Below, piece by piece: positions 22,280 to 33,193 of a DNA stretch of 64,000 nucleotides; the stretch's first letter is position 1, and every line of letters begins with the position of its first letter. The notes under the pieces were generated by a model. That model saw nothing but the letters and a program-made list of their open reading frames with translations. It was not told where the DNA came from and searched no databases. The translations under genes were made by a program, and so were the position numbers. Source of the stretch: Ligustrum vulgare (lineage: Eukaryota; Streptophyta; Magnoliopsida; Lamiales; Oleaceae); NCBI GenBank assembly GCA_963555705.1, contig OY743170.1, positions 33,121,362-33,185,361 of the forward strand, given 5' to 3'.

Positions 22280-22620
22280 CTTCAAGGCATGTTGCAGTGT
22301 GCAAGGAAAAGTGTGTGATTTGATTGTTGACAGTAGGAGTTTTGAGAACTTCGTTTCCAAACGGTTGGTACAGCATCTGAAGTTGTAGGTGGAAAAACAT
22401 CGAAAGCCATATGTCATTGGGTGGATTCAGAAGGGTCCAAAAGTGAGTGTGATGGTGTGCAGGGTTCCTATCTCAATTGGACAACACTATTGAGATGAGG
22501 TAATCTGCGACGTGGTCGACATGGATGCTAGCCATGTGTTATTAGGGTGTCCTTGGCAGTTCGACGTGGACGGTGACCTATAGGGGACACAACAATGTTT
22601 ATGTCTTCAATTGGGGAGAT
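22280..22620 (+). pseudogene. Ty3 element protease remnant
   Basis: VCDLIVDSRSFENFVS (from about 22,312) matches the family active-site block, in which D-S-G is expected; D-S-R is found here. The frame stops at 22,388. Decayed matches such as DMDASHVLLGCPWQFD-like sequence follow near 22,520-22,570. Confidence 0.7.
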
Positions 22621-22656
22621 AGGAAGATAGCAATGGTACCGAGCTAAAGCTCAGTT

Positions 22657-23600
22657 GTGGGTTCAAATAAGGCTGTAGCAGGAGGAAGTCAGCCTTTACT
22701 CTCCCTGGTTACTTCTATATCTGAGTTGGAATCCGGGATTAAAGAGGCGCAGGGAGTACATGTCGTAGTAGTACGGACATTAGTGGTCGAAGGGAAGAAT
22801 GAACAGCGAGTTGTGGTACCAAAGAAGATTCAAGATATCTTGGCAGAATTCAGCGAGTCGGTATCAGAAGAATTGTCGAATGACCTCCCTCCTTTAAGAG
22901 ACATCCAGCATCATATTGATTTGGTTCCATGAGCAAGTTTACCAAATCTACCACATTATCAGATGAGCCCTAAAGAAAACTAGATTTGGCAGGAAAAGGT
23001 TGAGGAGCTGATGGCGAAAGGGGTTTATCCGAGAAAGCATGAGTCCATGTGCTGTTTTTGCTTTACTAGTACCGAAGAAAGATGGAAGCTGGAGAATGTG
23101 TGTATATAGCCGGGCAATAAATAAGATCACAGTCAGATACAACTTTCAAATTCTACGTCTCGATGACATGCTGGACATGTTGGAGGGTTCGAAGGTATTT
23201 TCCAAAATTGATCTCCGCAGTGGTTACCATCAGATTCGGGTGAAACCACGGGTGAAACCAGGTGACGAATGGAAAACAGCTTTCAAGACGAAGAATGGGC
23301 TCTATGAGTGTTTGGTGATGCCTTTCGGGCGATCTGACGCCCCAAGTACGTTCATGCGTCTTATGAACCAGGTGTTGCGACCTTTCATCGGCAAGTATGT
23401 AGTTGTTTACTTTGACAATATATTAGTTTACAGTCGGAATGAAAGTGATCATATGGAGCATCTTTGGGCTATTTTGGAGGTATTATCGGAAAACAAGCTG
23501 TTTATTAACTTCAAGAAGTGCAATTGGCTGACAGAACGGTTATTATTCTTAGTGTACGTGGTGAGTTTGGAGGGAATATTGGTGGATGAAGAGAATGTGA
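22657..23600 (+). pseudogene. Ty3 element reverse transcriptase (catalytic Asp changed)
   Basis: RT begins in 22,840-22,990 (LPPLRDIQHHIDLVP, then a stop). The main block 23,039-23,998 holds [23 protein letters not shown] and [17 protein letters not shown]. The catalytic box reads YFDN (23,408-23,419) instead of YFDD/YVDD, so the second Asp is Asn. A short in-frame duplication KPRVKPG follows YHQIRV. Inactive. Confidence 0.9.
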
Positions 23601-24210
23601 AAGCCATTCGTGAGTGGCCTATACCAAAAACAGTGGGAGAGATAAGGAGTTTCCATGGGTTGGCAACGTTTTACCGTCGATTTATTAAAGATTTCAGCAG
23701 CATTGTAGCACCTATAACAGAGTGTTTGAAGAAGGGTAAGTTTCATTGGGGTGAAGCAGCAGACACAGCCTTTGCAGTGATCAAAAAAAAATTGTACACT
23801 ACCTCGATTCTTGCTTTATCCCGCTTTGACAATTTATTCGAAGTGGAGTGCGATGCTAGTGGAATCGGAGTTGGGGTAGTTTTCTCTCAGGAGAAAAAAC
23901 CAGTAGCGTTTTTCAGTGAAAAATTAAGCGATGCCCGTCAAAAGTGGAGTACTTATTATCAGGAATTCTATGCCATCGTTCGTGCTTTAAAACATTGAGA
24001 GCACTATCTGATTCAAAAGGAGTTCTTTCTATACACTGATCATCAAGTATTGAAGTATCTAAATAGCCAACGGAGTTTGAGCAATATGCATGCTCGGTGG
24101 TGGTCGACCTATCTGTAGAAGTTTTCATTTATTTTGAAACACAAGTCTGGAGCTTTGAACAAAGTAGCCGATGCTTTGAGTCGACGTGCAAGTTTGCTGG
24201 TAACAATATA
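23601..24210 (+). pseudogene. Ty3 element RNase H
   Basis: The connection ([18 protein letters not shown]) and RNase H ([18 protein letters not shown], then [17 protein letters not shown], ending in KVADALSRR) are visible. Stops occur at about 23,996 and 24,116. Confidence 0.85.
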
Positions 24211-24736
24211 GCATTGGGTTTGAATTTCTGAAAGAGTTGTACGTCGGGGGTGAGGATTTCTCTGAAGTGTGGAGTAAGTACGTGCTGAAGCAAACAGATG
24301 ATGAATTCCATTTGGTAGATGGTTACCTGTTCCGGGGCAATCAGTTATGCATTCCAAGGAGTTCATTGAGGGAACGACTGATTGGGGAATTACATGGTGG
24401 TGGTTTGAGCAGTCACCTGGGGCGTGACAAGACTATTAGTGGAGTAATTGAGAGGTATTACTGGCCTTAGCTGAAGCGTGATGTGGGCAATTTCGTTCGG
24501 AAGTGTTTTGTGTGTCAAACTGCTAAGGGACAAGCACAAAATATGGGACTCTACATGCCTTTTCCTGTACCGAATGGAATATGGGAGAATTTGTCAATGG
24601 ACTTTGTATTGGGGCTTCCACAAACTCAGCGTGGATTTGATTCTGTCTTTGTGGTGGTTGATAGGTTCTCTAAGATGGGGCATTTTATTTCATGCCGGAA
24701 GACTTTGGATGCATCTCATGTAGCGCAGCTATTCTT
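24211..24736 (+). pseudogene. Ty3 element integrase, truncated by a Helitron
   Basis: The zinc domain is present ([14 protein letters not shown] for His, [10 protein letters not shown] for Cys). The first part of the catalytic core ([32 protein letters not shown]) is in a pattern typical of chromoviruses. The sequence stops matching after HVAQLFF at about 24,736, where the small Helitron begins. The rest of the core, any chromodomain and the 3' LTR are missing. Confidence 0.85.
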
Positions 24737-24955
24737 TCCTACAATAATTATAGAAAATTCTAGAACGATAAGCATATGAATTGTAAAAAATAAAAATAAA
24801 AAATTAAGGTATATGTAATTATAATTTTTTTTTTTTGTAATTAGTTGTCTTCATTTATTTCTCATTTTTAATTAAATATTCATTTTATATGTTAACATAT
24901 AAATTCGATATATGTGAGTAACAAATGACCATGCATCGCACTGGTATAACACTAG
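24737..24955 (+). mobile_element. 219 bp non-autonomous Helitron
   Basis: The 5' end TCCTACAATAATTATAG matches the TC-starting consensus of plant Helitrons. The 3' end reads CCATGCATCGCACTGG (imperfect terminator hairpin), then TATAACACTAG, followed by T. It interrupts the Ty3 integrase just after codons for LFF. No coding capacity. The 3' end resembles that at 17,547, so the two probably share a transposition machinery. Confidence 0.75.
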
Positions 24956-24979
24956 TTCTTAAAAATTACAATTATTTTA

Positions 24980-25000
24980 TCTTTACTATAAAGGAGAAAT
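24980..25000 (+). mobile_element. Possible second Helitron 5' terminus
   Basis: TCTTTACTATAAAGGAG resembles the plant Helitron 5' consensus (TCTCTACTATnnnAAAGGAG-like) and lies 24 bp after the previous Helitron's 3' end. No matching 3' end was found, so it may be a truncated copy. Confidence 0.35.
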
Positions 25001-25379
25001 GGAATTTGTTTGAGATTGAATATCCGCCACAGTGATCATCCAATCATTTTAGCATTATTTGATGCCTTTGTGGGAATCGTTATTAATCGTTTCCTATATT
25101 GCAAAATATCTTTGAAGCCATCTACGTAGAAATACTCGTTGTAATGGAAGGAATCCGGACATATAGAAGCAGGGGAACAAGATCTAAACGCCCCTAAGTC
25201 ACTCGAGAACAATTTGAAAACTTGTAGATTCAGGTACAGTTCTTGGTGGATCACATTCAAAGGGGGCAATTAGAATACACCAGTAGGGAAAAACTTCCAA
25301 AATGTGCCCCTAGTAGATGACCAGAACGATCAAGCTGCAAGTGTTCATACATCACATTGGACAAGCACACAGGTGAATG

Positions 25380-26335
25380 ATATCATGTTGGAAGCTCAAC
25401 TCGAAGCCTTAGACCAAAAGTGTGATGAAGCTTTAGATAAAACAAAGACATTTCAGCCGTGTTAATCAACGAAGATCTACTCGTTACGAAAATCATGGCA
25501 GTACTCCTTTCTAATTCATTCAAGTCTCCAAGAATCCAAAACTATGATGGAACTACTGAACCAATTGATCACTTACGTACATTCCAAGACTTAATATGTT
25601 TACGCGGAATGCCTGATGCGATCACATGTTGTGTTTCCTCTGACATTGAGAAAAGAAGCGCGCGATTTGTACGATACACTACCATCGAGTTTGATTACGT
25701 CATTTTCTAATTTTGCTACCAAGTTTGCTGCCTTCTTTCCAAGTAGCTCCAATCAGAAAAAGAGAGCAATTTGACTGGTGCAAATCGTTCGGCAAAAAGA
25801 AGAATCATTGTGGAATTATGTCACTTGTTTCAATCGGACAGCATTGGGAGTTAAGAATTCACAAATGCCATCTGTCATAATGGATATGATCAATGGTCTG
25901 AATAATCATTGATTTAAAACTTGATTGTCAAGAAGAGCTCCTGAAACGATGATAGAGCTTATCCAAAGAAGTGAAAAATATATGATTTTGTGAAGAAACT
26001 CTAAATGAAACAAGGAATTTTAGAGAGAATGTATTAGAGAGTTATAAGAGAATGGGTAAAAAAAGGAAGGAGCAAAAGAAGCGAGATTGTAACTTTAGGC
26101 CAACTACAAACACAATTGACTATGCAATCGTAGATACTACACGGGCACATGTATTGATGGAGACAAAACTCGCAAGGACTTACAATGGCCATGATCAATG
26201 TTCACACCATCATACCTATGAGACAAAACTAAATATTGAGTGTTTCAAAAAAACTTGTGGGCATAACACAGAACACTGCAAGGTCCTTAAGGATGAGATC
26301 AAGAGGTTAATTTAGCGGGGATCATTGAGAAAGTA
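25380..26335 (+). pseudogene. Tat-lineage Ty3 element, gag pseudogene
   Basis: SPRIQNYDGTTEPIDHLRTF and LICLRGMPDAITC match the capsid start of Tat/Ogre-type gag. Decayed sequence follows through stops (25,710-26,050). The C-terminal linker CGHNTEHCKVLKDEIKRLI (26,255-26,313) has the usual H-x(4)-C-x(2)-LK-x-EI-E/K-LI shape of Tat elements. The polyprotein continues into protease after 26,365. The 5' LTR was not identified. Confidence 0.75.
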
Positions 26336-26370
26336 TATATAAACACGATCAACTAAGATAAACCCCCATC

Positions 26371-26860
26371 CCTAGCTTGGGAAGAACAAACTCGCGCAGG
26401 AGTGATCAATGTGATTTAGGCAGACTAGCCGCATGAGGGGACTCAAAAACTCATGCAAAGGATATACTTATACATGACTACCCCACTATAGGGACATCTT
26501 GTTTGTGGAAGATGATTGAAAGGGTACAGCAGATCCCCATGATGATGCTTTGGTCATTATGAGAGATATCGCAAACTATGATGTAAAACGGGCCCAAGTC
26601 GATAATGGAAGAACCACAAATGTAATGTCATTTGATGTTTTCAAGTCTTTGAAACTGCAGAGGGATGACATGCGGCTGACTACACCGTTACATGGATTTG
26701 GGGGTGCCGTGATATAAGTAGAGGGTTCAATCCACTTGATGGTTTGCTTGGGGTCGTATCCGACTACCACAGCGGTACAAAGGGATGACATGCGGCTGAC
26801 TACACTATTACATGGATTTGGGGGTACCGTGATATAAGTATGATGGTGTGCTTGGGGTAG
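26371..26860 (+). pseudogene. Tat element protease region, left copy (duplicated flank)
   Basis: DDALVIMRDIANYDVKRAQVDNG (split by a frame change) with MSFDVF and TPLHGFGG is the Tat protease. The D-T/S-G triad is replaced by VDNGRTT. The region contains an internal tandem duplication of about 115 bp (about 26,660-26,775 and 26,776-26,860 onward). All of it recurs at 51,698-52,188 with only a few differences. The left copy is cut at 26,860 by the first E1 LTR. Confidence 0.8.
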
Positions 26861-29800
26861 TATAGCGACCCAGAATTTTTATGCAATAAATAATTATTTT
26901 AATATTTAGAAAATTGAGTCGCTATTGTTTTGAAATTAATGCCGCGACGGATTCGTCTAGCCAAGTCAAGAAATATCGAATTTGTTCGATTTTAAATTAA
27001 AATTCGAATTTCTAAAATTTTGTTATTTTAATTATTTATTCAAAGTATTATTTTCAAAATCATTTTGAATTCCAAATTTATTAAAATCTCAATTTTCCTT
27101 ATTCAAATTATTTCAAGTCCAAATACGTAATTCAATTTTTATATCAATATTTATTTATTTTCAAATTCATTTTCAGTCCAAAATGTATCTGTTTTAAATA
27201 CGTTTCATAATCAAAGTTAGTCCAATATTTATCATAATCAAAAATTTATCCAACCTACATTTCCACCCACGATTTTTCCTCTATTCTAATGATTCCCATG
27301 TTCCCTATTAACCATTTTCTTTTCTTTCTTTTTCTTTTCAAGTCATATGCCTCCTCTCTTTATACATCACCCCACAACCCTGAATGGTTGTGAATCTTTA
27401 TCATCATCACTGACCAACCCCACAACCCTGCACCTTTTTCCTTTATCGCCGAAAGTCATCTTCCTCCTCCCCTTTTATAGTCCAGCCCACACTTCTCCCC
27501 TGCCTCTCCAATTCAACATCCATTTCACAACCCATCTTCATCATCCCATCACCAGCACCAGCGAACCACCAGCAGCTCCATTACCAACCTCCAATATCGA
27601 TCACACAATAGCCACCATCACAGTTCACTACCCTCAATCACCATCACACAACTCAGTCACACCTCCAAGAAATCAATTCACAGCCAATTCATAAAGCCAC
27701 GGTCAACCAGCACTCCTCAATCCAGCCATCGCCAACCGTCTGCAACCACAGTTCAACCTCAACCATAGCCATGAACTTCCATCATCATCACCCCAATTCC
27801 AAAATCGATCTCAACACACTCACTGCAATCACCTACAATCTGACACTACTGCCACCTCCAACTCCCATATTCACATCATATTCAAACCCAAATTAAAAAC
27901 CCAGAAATGGAAGCCCAAAGTACTTACCTCACCTCAGACCACCACTGCGACAGATTAATCACCAGAAAATCGCGAACTAAGATTTGATTTCTTTTCGATT
28001 TCGCCCTTGTTTCTCGCACCCAAGCCCTAAAATCAGAAACCTTGCTTTGGCCACCACTTACCGCAACCTGCGCCGGCTACTTCGCCGGCGAAATCACCGT
28101 TCGGACCCAAGGCAGTCGATCGTCCCTTTCTCCCTGCGCCTCTAACTCGCTTTGCTCTCACTCTGTCTGAATGAGAGAGAGAGAACAGAAATCTGAATAT
28201 ATATTTTATTTTCGAAAATTCAACTTTAGTCCCTATAGTTTTAATGTGTTTCAAATCAGTCCCTGACATTTTAAAAGGTTTTATTTCAGTCCTTTCAGCT
28301 TTTAAAACTTATCCATTTCAGCCTCAAAGCTTTAAAATGATTTACTTCAGCCCTTTAACTTTAAACTCTTTTATTTCAGTACCTGCTGATTTACTTTTAA
28401 GCCCAAGTTTTAAAAGTATTCATTTTAATCTCTCAACTTTCAAAATATCTATTTTAATCCCTGAACTTTCAAAAGTATTCATTTTAGTCCCTCAACTTTC
28501 AAAACATCAATTTTAGTCCTCAAATTATAATTTATCATTTTGAACTATATATTCGATAGACTAAAGTGACTTATTGGCTAAGACGAAGCGTACGGAGAAT
28601 TTAAAGAAATTGAAGTCATTCCCGCTCAACTTTGCACTCGTCGGATTTGAGGTAGACTCGCACTTATTAATTGATTTAAATTATGATTTCATATGAATGT
28701 CATGTGACTTGTGAAAGTCAATTTTTAAGAAAAGCAAGTATGTTTTTATGAAAGGTAAATATACCTTATGTTGTTATGAAAAGTAAGTATGTTTTTATGA
28801 AAAGAAAATATACTTTATGTTTTTACGAAAAGTAAGTATACCCTATGCTTCACGAAAATGTTTTTTTGGATCATTGCTATGAAATCAATCTACCAAGATT
28901 GTTTTGGGTCCCATATGATAAGTTATGATATGTTAAGGGGACCGGAGTTTTAGTAGCGCTACACATAAGAATTCTTGCCACGAAGTTCGGTAACATTCTT
29001 GTGTCTCCTATGTTTATGAGAATTTGCCACGAAGTTCGGTAAAATTCCTGTGTTTCCATATGTTTATGAGGATTTACCACCTAAGTTCGGTAAAATTCCT
29101 GTCGCATATGTTTATGAGGATTTCGATCCTATCTTATGTTATGATGCAATTGATCCCTATGAATTTCAAAAATTATGCTTGGTATACTTACTGTGATTTT
29201 ACTGTTATTATGATTTTACTGCATAAGAATTCTTGCCACCCAAGTTCGGTAAAGTTCTTGTATGTTTATGAGGATTTAAATCCTATCTTATGTTATGCTT
29301 TCAAAAGAAATTATGCTTGGCATAATTAAAATGTTTTTATAAGTATATGGTTTTCAAAGAGATGTTTTCAAAGAGATGTTTTCAAAGAGTTGTTTTCAAA
29401 GAGCTGTTTTCAAAGAGATGTTTTCAAAGAGCTGTTTTCAAAGAGCTATTTTCAAAGAGCTGTTTTCAAAGAGCTGTTTTCAAAGAACTATTTTCAAAGA
29501 GATGTTTTCAAAGAGCCTATTATTTTCACAATATGTCTCGTGCTGTAATGCACAATATGAGTTTTATCAAGAGCAGTTTTATAAAGAAGCTCTATCAATG
29601 CCCGTTTTATAAAGAGCCGGGATTTGTGTGTTTAATCATCTTATAAATTAAATTAATTTGCGATGAGTCTACTGAGTATTTCCCCCATGAAATACTCACC
29701 CTACTTTTTAACAGTTTTGCAGATTTCGGAGATGGTGGCGAGCGATGAATGATGGTGGCAATAATCGTTAAACGGTTGAAAGTTTGACGTTAATGATTTC

Positions 29801-30061
29801 CGTATTTTTCCAAACAATCGAATAATTTAGAGAAGTTCATTTATTTGAGAAATTATGACATTGTCAATTTATTTACAAAATTAATGGTTTGATTTACTAT
29901 TTCAAATGGTTTCATAAATGTTTTCAATTTTATCGGCCATTACAGTTTATTTAATGTTGCCAAAAATGAATTTCAATTATTTCTTCCGCAAAAATATTAT
30001 TCGAAAAATTTAGACAGAAAATGACGTAGTGAATCGGGTATACGGAACTCGGGGCGCTACA
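26861..30061 (+). repeat. E1 LTR, copy 1 (3.2 kb)
   Basis: It starts TATAGCGACCC and ends GGGGCGCTACA; with the expected TGTAGCG start the ends form a 7 bp inverted repeat (TGTAGCG...CGCTACA). It is almost identical to 33,194-36,402 and 39,538-42,745. It contains a C-rich block (27,340-28,000), a minus-strand exon-like GC-rich block (27,930-28,170), a GA microsatellite (28,170-28,185), degenerate TTTTAGTCCCTCAACTTTCAAAA repeats (28,205-28,520), AAGTTCGGTAAAATTC repeats (28,975-29,260) and a 14 bp tandem array (29,349-29,515). There is no credible gene. Confidence 0.9.
29349..29515 (+). repeat. 14 bp tandem repeat, about 12 units
   Basis: The unit is (A/C/T)TGTTTTCAAAGAG. It occurs in all three E1 LTRs (also 35,690-35,857 and 42,034-42,200) with single-base variants. 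A 14 bp unit reads through all frames, which explains the apparent FQRAVFKELFSK-type open frames. Confidence 0.9.
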
Positions 30062-33000
30062 AGTTGGTATCAGAGCTAGTCTGCGTTTCTGTAGACTGGT
30101 AAAATTTTCAAAAAGAATTTTCAAGAAATATTTTCCATTTTAAGATTTTTATTGATGAAGATTGCCACTGCCATCATTCGTTCCACCAACTCCGAGGTAA
30201 AGAAGTTTATGATGTTTAAAGTTATTTCAGTATTTCGAATACTCATTTTACTGATTTATGAGAAAGAATGAAGAGTATTTCGGATACTTATGATTTATGA
30301 GAAATAAGAATGTATTTCTTCGAAAATAATGATGTTGTTATGCTTTGTCATAACTTATATGCTTTAATGTATGATTATGAAAAAAAAAATTTAAGAAAGA
30401 AAACGAGTGTTGAGCATAATGGGAATAATATGATTTAAGAATGATTTTTAAATAATTTTTGTCCTCGAGTTAGAAATGATGAACCCTGGATGGACTTTGC
30501 ATAATTGATTTTAGACATGGCACTAAGTATGAGAAGTCAACGGAAAGGATTTGATTATATGTTCAGATTATCTATCGTTTAGATTAAATGAGAAATAGCA
30601 AGCCAGTTATGAAGTTGTGATAAGATGTTAAGATTATAACTGATATGATTTTATTGAGACTTTTATGAGAAGCATTATGAAGTTAGAGATTTAAAGATTT
30701 GGTTCTTAGTTTTTGGTATTTTAAGTAATGGATATTGTTGAGTAAATGAATTATGCCTTTATGTTGAAGAGAAATTTATTATGAAGTTTGGCCTTGTGAA
30801 TAAATTTTGGGAATATGATTTGTAATATATATTTATAAGTATGAGTAATCTTTTGAGCCAATTAAGGTATGAAAGGAAGTGATATTGTGATATTGAAAAA
30901 AAAAAATATGATTTGAAATTGTTATGTTGAGGAATTATGAATTGAATTATGGGATATTTTTGATGATATTGAAGTGTTGGAATCGTTTTCAATATTTTTA
31001 GATCGTTGTGATTAAATGTGGAGTTATATGTTATTGTTAGTATGAAGTATACTTACGATTTGGATAAGTCCAAATTTTAAAGGAAACTCTGCCTAGAATT
31101 TTATCGTTTGGAAATAAGAGCATAGTATGGTATGCAATCACTAAGAGAATTGAGTTTAGAATTGCAAGTTCATAATCAAGATTGAGTAAATGATAAGTTA
31201 TATTTTGAAAGACGAGTGAAGACAAGTATAATGGCATTATTGGGAAGAATCTTAATTATTCTTGGGAATGGATTTATCACTTGTAAGGAATGATCACTTG
31301 TATTGGAGAGTATTATAAGGATATGAATTTTTGAGGAAAATAGGAATAAGATTTTACAGTGATGACTTATTTTGGAATGGTGTTCAGAAGAGGGACCACG
31401 GTAGAATCCAAGATTTTTTTTAGTCTAAGAAATTGATATATTATATTAGTGATCAGATTGACGTATAAGGTACGTGATAGATATGACGACTAGACGGTTA
31501 AGGAAGGTTATGGTTATCCAGGGAAGAATCGTGTGAATATTGAGTTCGATGATCTTATTTTGATGGTTTATTGCATTATGGTGAAATATTATCTACGATT
31601 GAGAATTTTCACTTTTAGTCATAATATATGGGTTTATTTAAAGATTTAGTGATGCAGTTTCGATTAATTATTATTGGTTGTACTTTTGAAGTGAGTAAAT
31701 ATTTTGGCTACAATAATGGAAAATCTGAGATGATCAGTTGTGTGATTTTAAATTATGGGATTGTATCTTTGGGTTAAGCAAATTTGATGAGGAATCCTAT
31801 ATGATTTACAGAAGTCTTATTTAATGGTGATAAGATTAATCAGAGTATTGTTCATAAAGTGTGATATGAATTGAAGTTTGGGAGAATAGAAAATTTTAAT
31901 TTTGAATTTCAGATTTGGGAAATTAGTGAAGTTCTTAAGTTTGAGAATAACATATCTGATCCTTGTGATGTTGTTTTAAGTTAGTATCTTAGCTCTCAGC
32001 TAGAATGAGTATTTGATACCGAGTACTTGATGTATGATTTAAAGTATAATGAAAAGTGGGAACAAGAGTTAATGCGCTGTTATTTTTCTCGACAAAAGAA
32101 AATTTGATGATAAGATTGGAGATATGGAATATTTTATTGGATTTTGGTACTGATATTTTTGGTATAATAATCAAGGTATAGTGAGATGATACTGGAATAC
32201 GTGAAAGAGAAATAAGGACCGTATTGAATCAGAATTCATAAGTATGTATAAGTGAAAGAAATACTTTGCAGGAAATGTGGTGACATTTAAGTAAAGAATA
32301 TTAGTTATTTGGAAGATATTTGTTTACTGAATTTTGGGTTACAAATATTGGAAAGATAAGTTGATGATATTATGTTGATATGTTTGGGTATATTACGTAA
32401 AGAGAATATTCAGGTAATTCTTTGATTATTTTTTTTTGGAGTATTCGATGATAAGAAGAAAGGAAAAATTATTATGATATGAGATGTCAGTAAAGATTTG
32501 TTGAAATTTTAGAGATATATAAGAATATCTGAGGTCACATGATACGATGATAAGTGACATGTTACATGAATACTACAAGATATGATGAAATTTTTACATA
32601 CGATTGGGAATTGTTTTGATTATTTTGGGAATATTCGATGATAAGAAGTTTAGAGATGATAAATTATTATGGTTTGATATATCAGTAAAGATTCATGGAA
32701 ACTTGAAGAGATTTTTTTTTTGGAATTACAGAAATTAGTAAAGAGACATGATGTTGTTTGGGATTATGTGAAGATAATGATGATGAACGTAAGGTTAGTT
32801 GAATATAAAGGTACAATAGAAAATTTTAAGGAATGATATGATGATGATAATTGAAGGTGATGATGTATTGAGATTATGAAATAAGTTGATCATCTATGAA
32901 TAAGTTATGTTGTTTTTGGTTCATAATAATGGAATTCAAAGAATAGTGAACTTTCAGTCACATACGATTCAGAAGAATTTTTGAGTAGACACATATGTCT

Positions 33001-33193
33001 ATAGAAAAGTCCATGTTCTTGAGAAAACAAAGTGATGCATTTAGTCAAAGTCCAGTGGGTTAAATATGGTTGGGTTAAATATGGTAGCGATGATGCTACA
33101 TAAGAGAAAGAAGAGATTCTGATTAAGTATTCAGAAATCATAAGATTAAGTAAGTTTAATTTCGAGGACGAAATTATTTTAAGGGGGTAAGAT
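30062..33193 (+). mobile_element. E1 internal region, copy 1 (non-coding)
   Basis: It begins AGT then the primer-binding site TGGTATCAGAGC (30,065-30,076) and ends with TTTCGAGGACGAAATTATTTT and the purine tract AAGGGGGTAAGAT just before the next LTR. About 3.1 kb, AT-rich, with no gag or pol motif in any frame. Large LTRs and a non-coding interior define a LARD-type element dependent on another element's proteins. Confidence 0.85.

Noticed and set aside
27347..27694. 115-codon open frame identical in all three E1 LTRs
   Set aside because: The LTRs themselves are near-identical from recent duplication, so identity is not evidence of selection. The peptide is low-complexity Pro/His/Ser/Thr and not recognisable.
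29347..29646. Open frames with FQRAVFKELFSK repeats
   Set aside because: Produced by a 14 bp tandem repeat that stays open in several frames.
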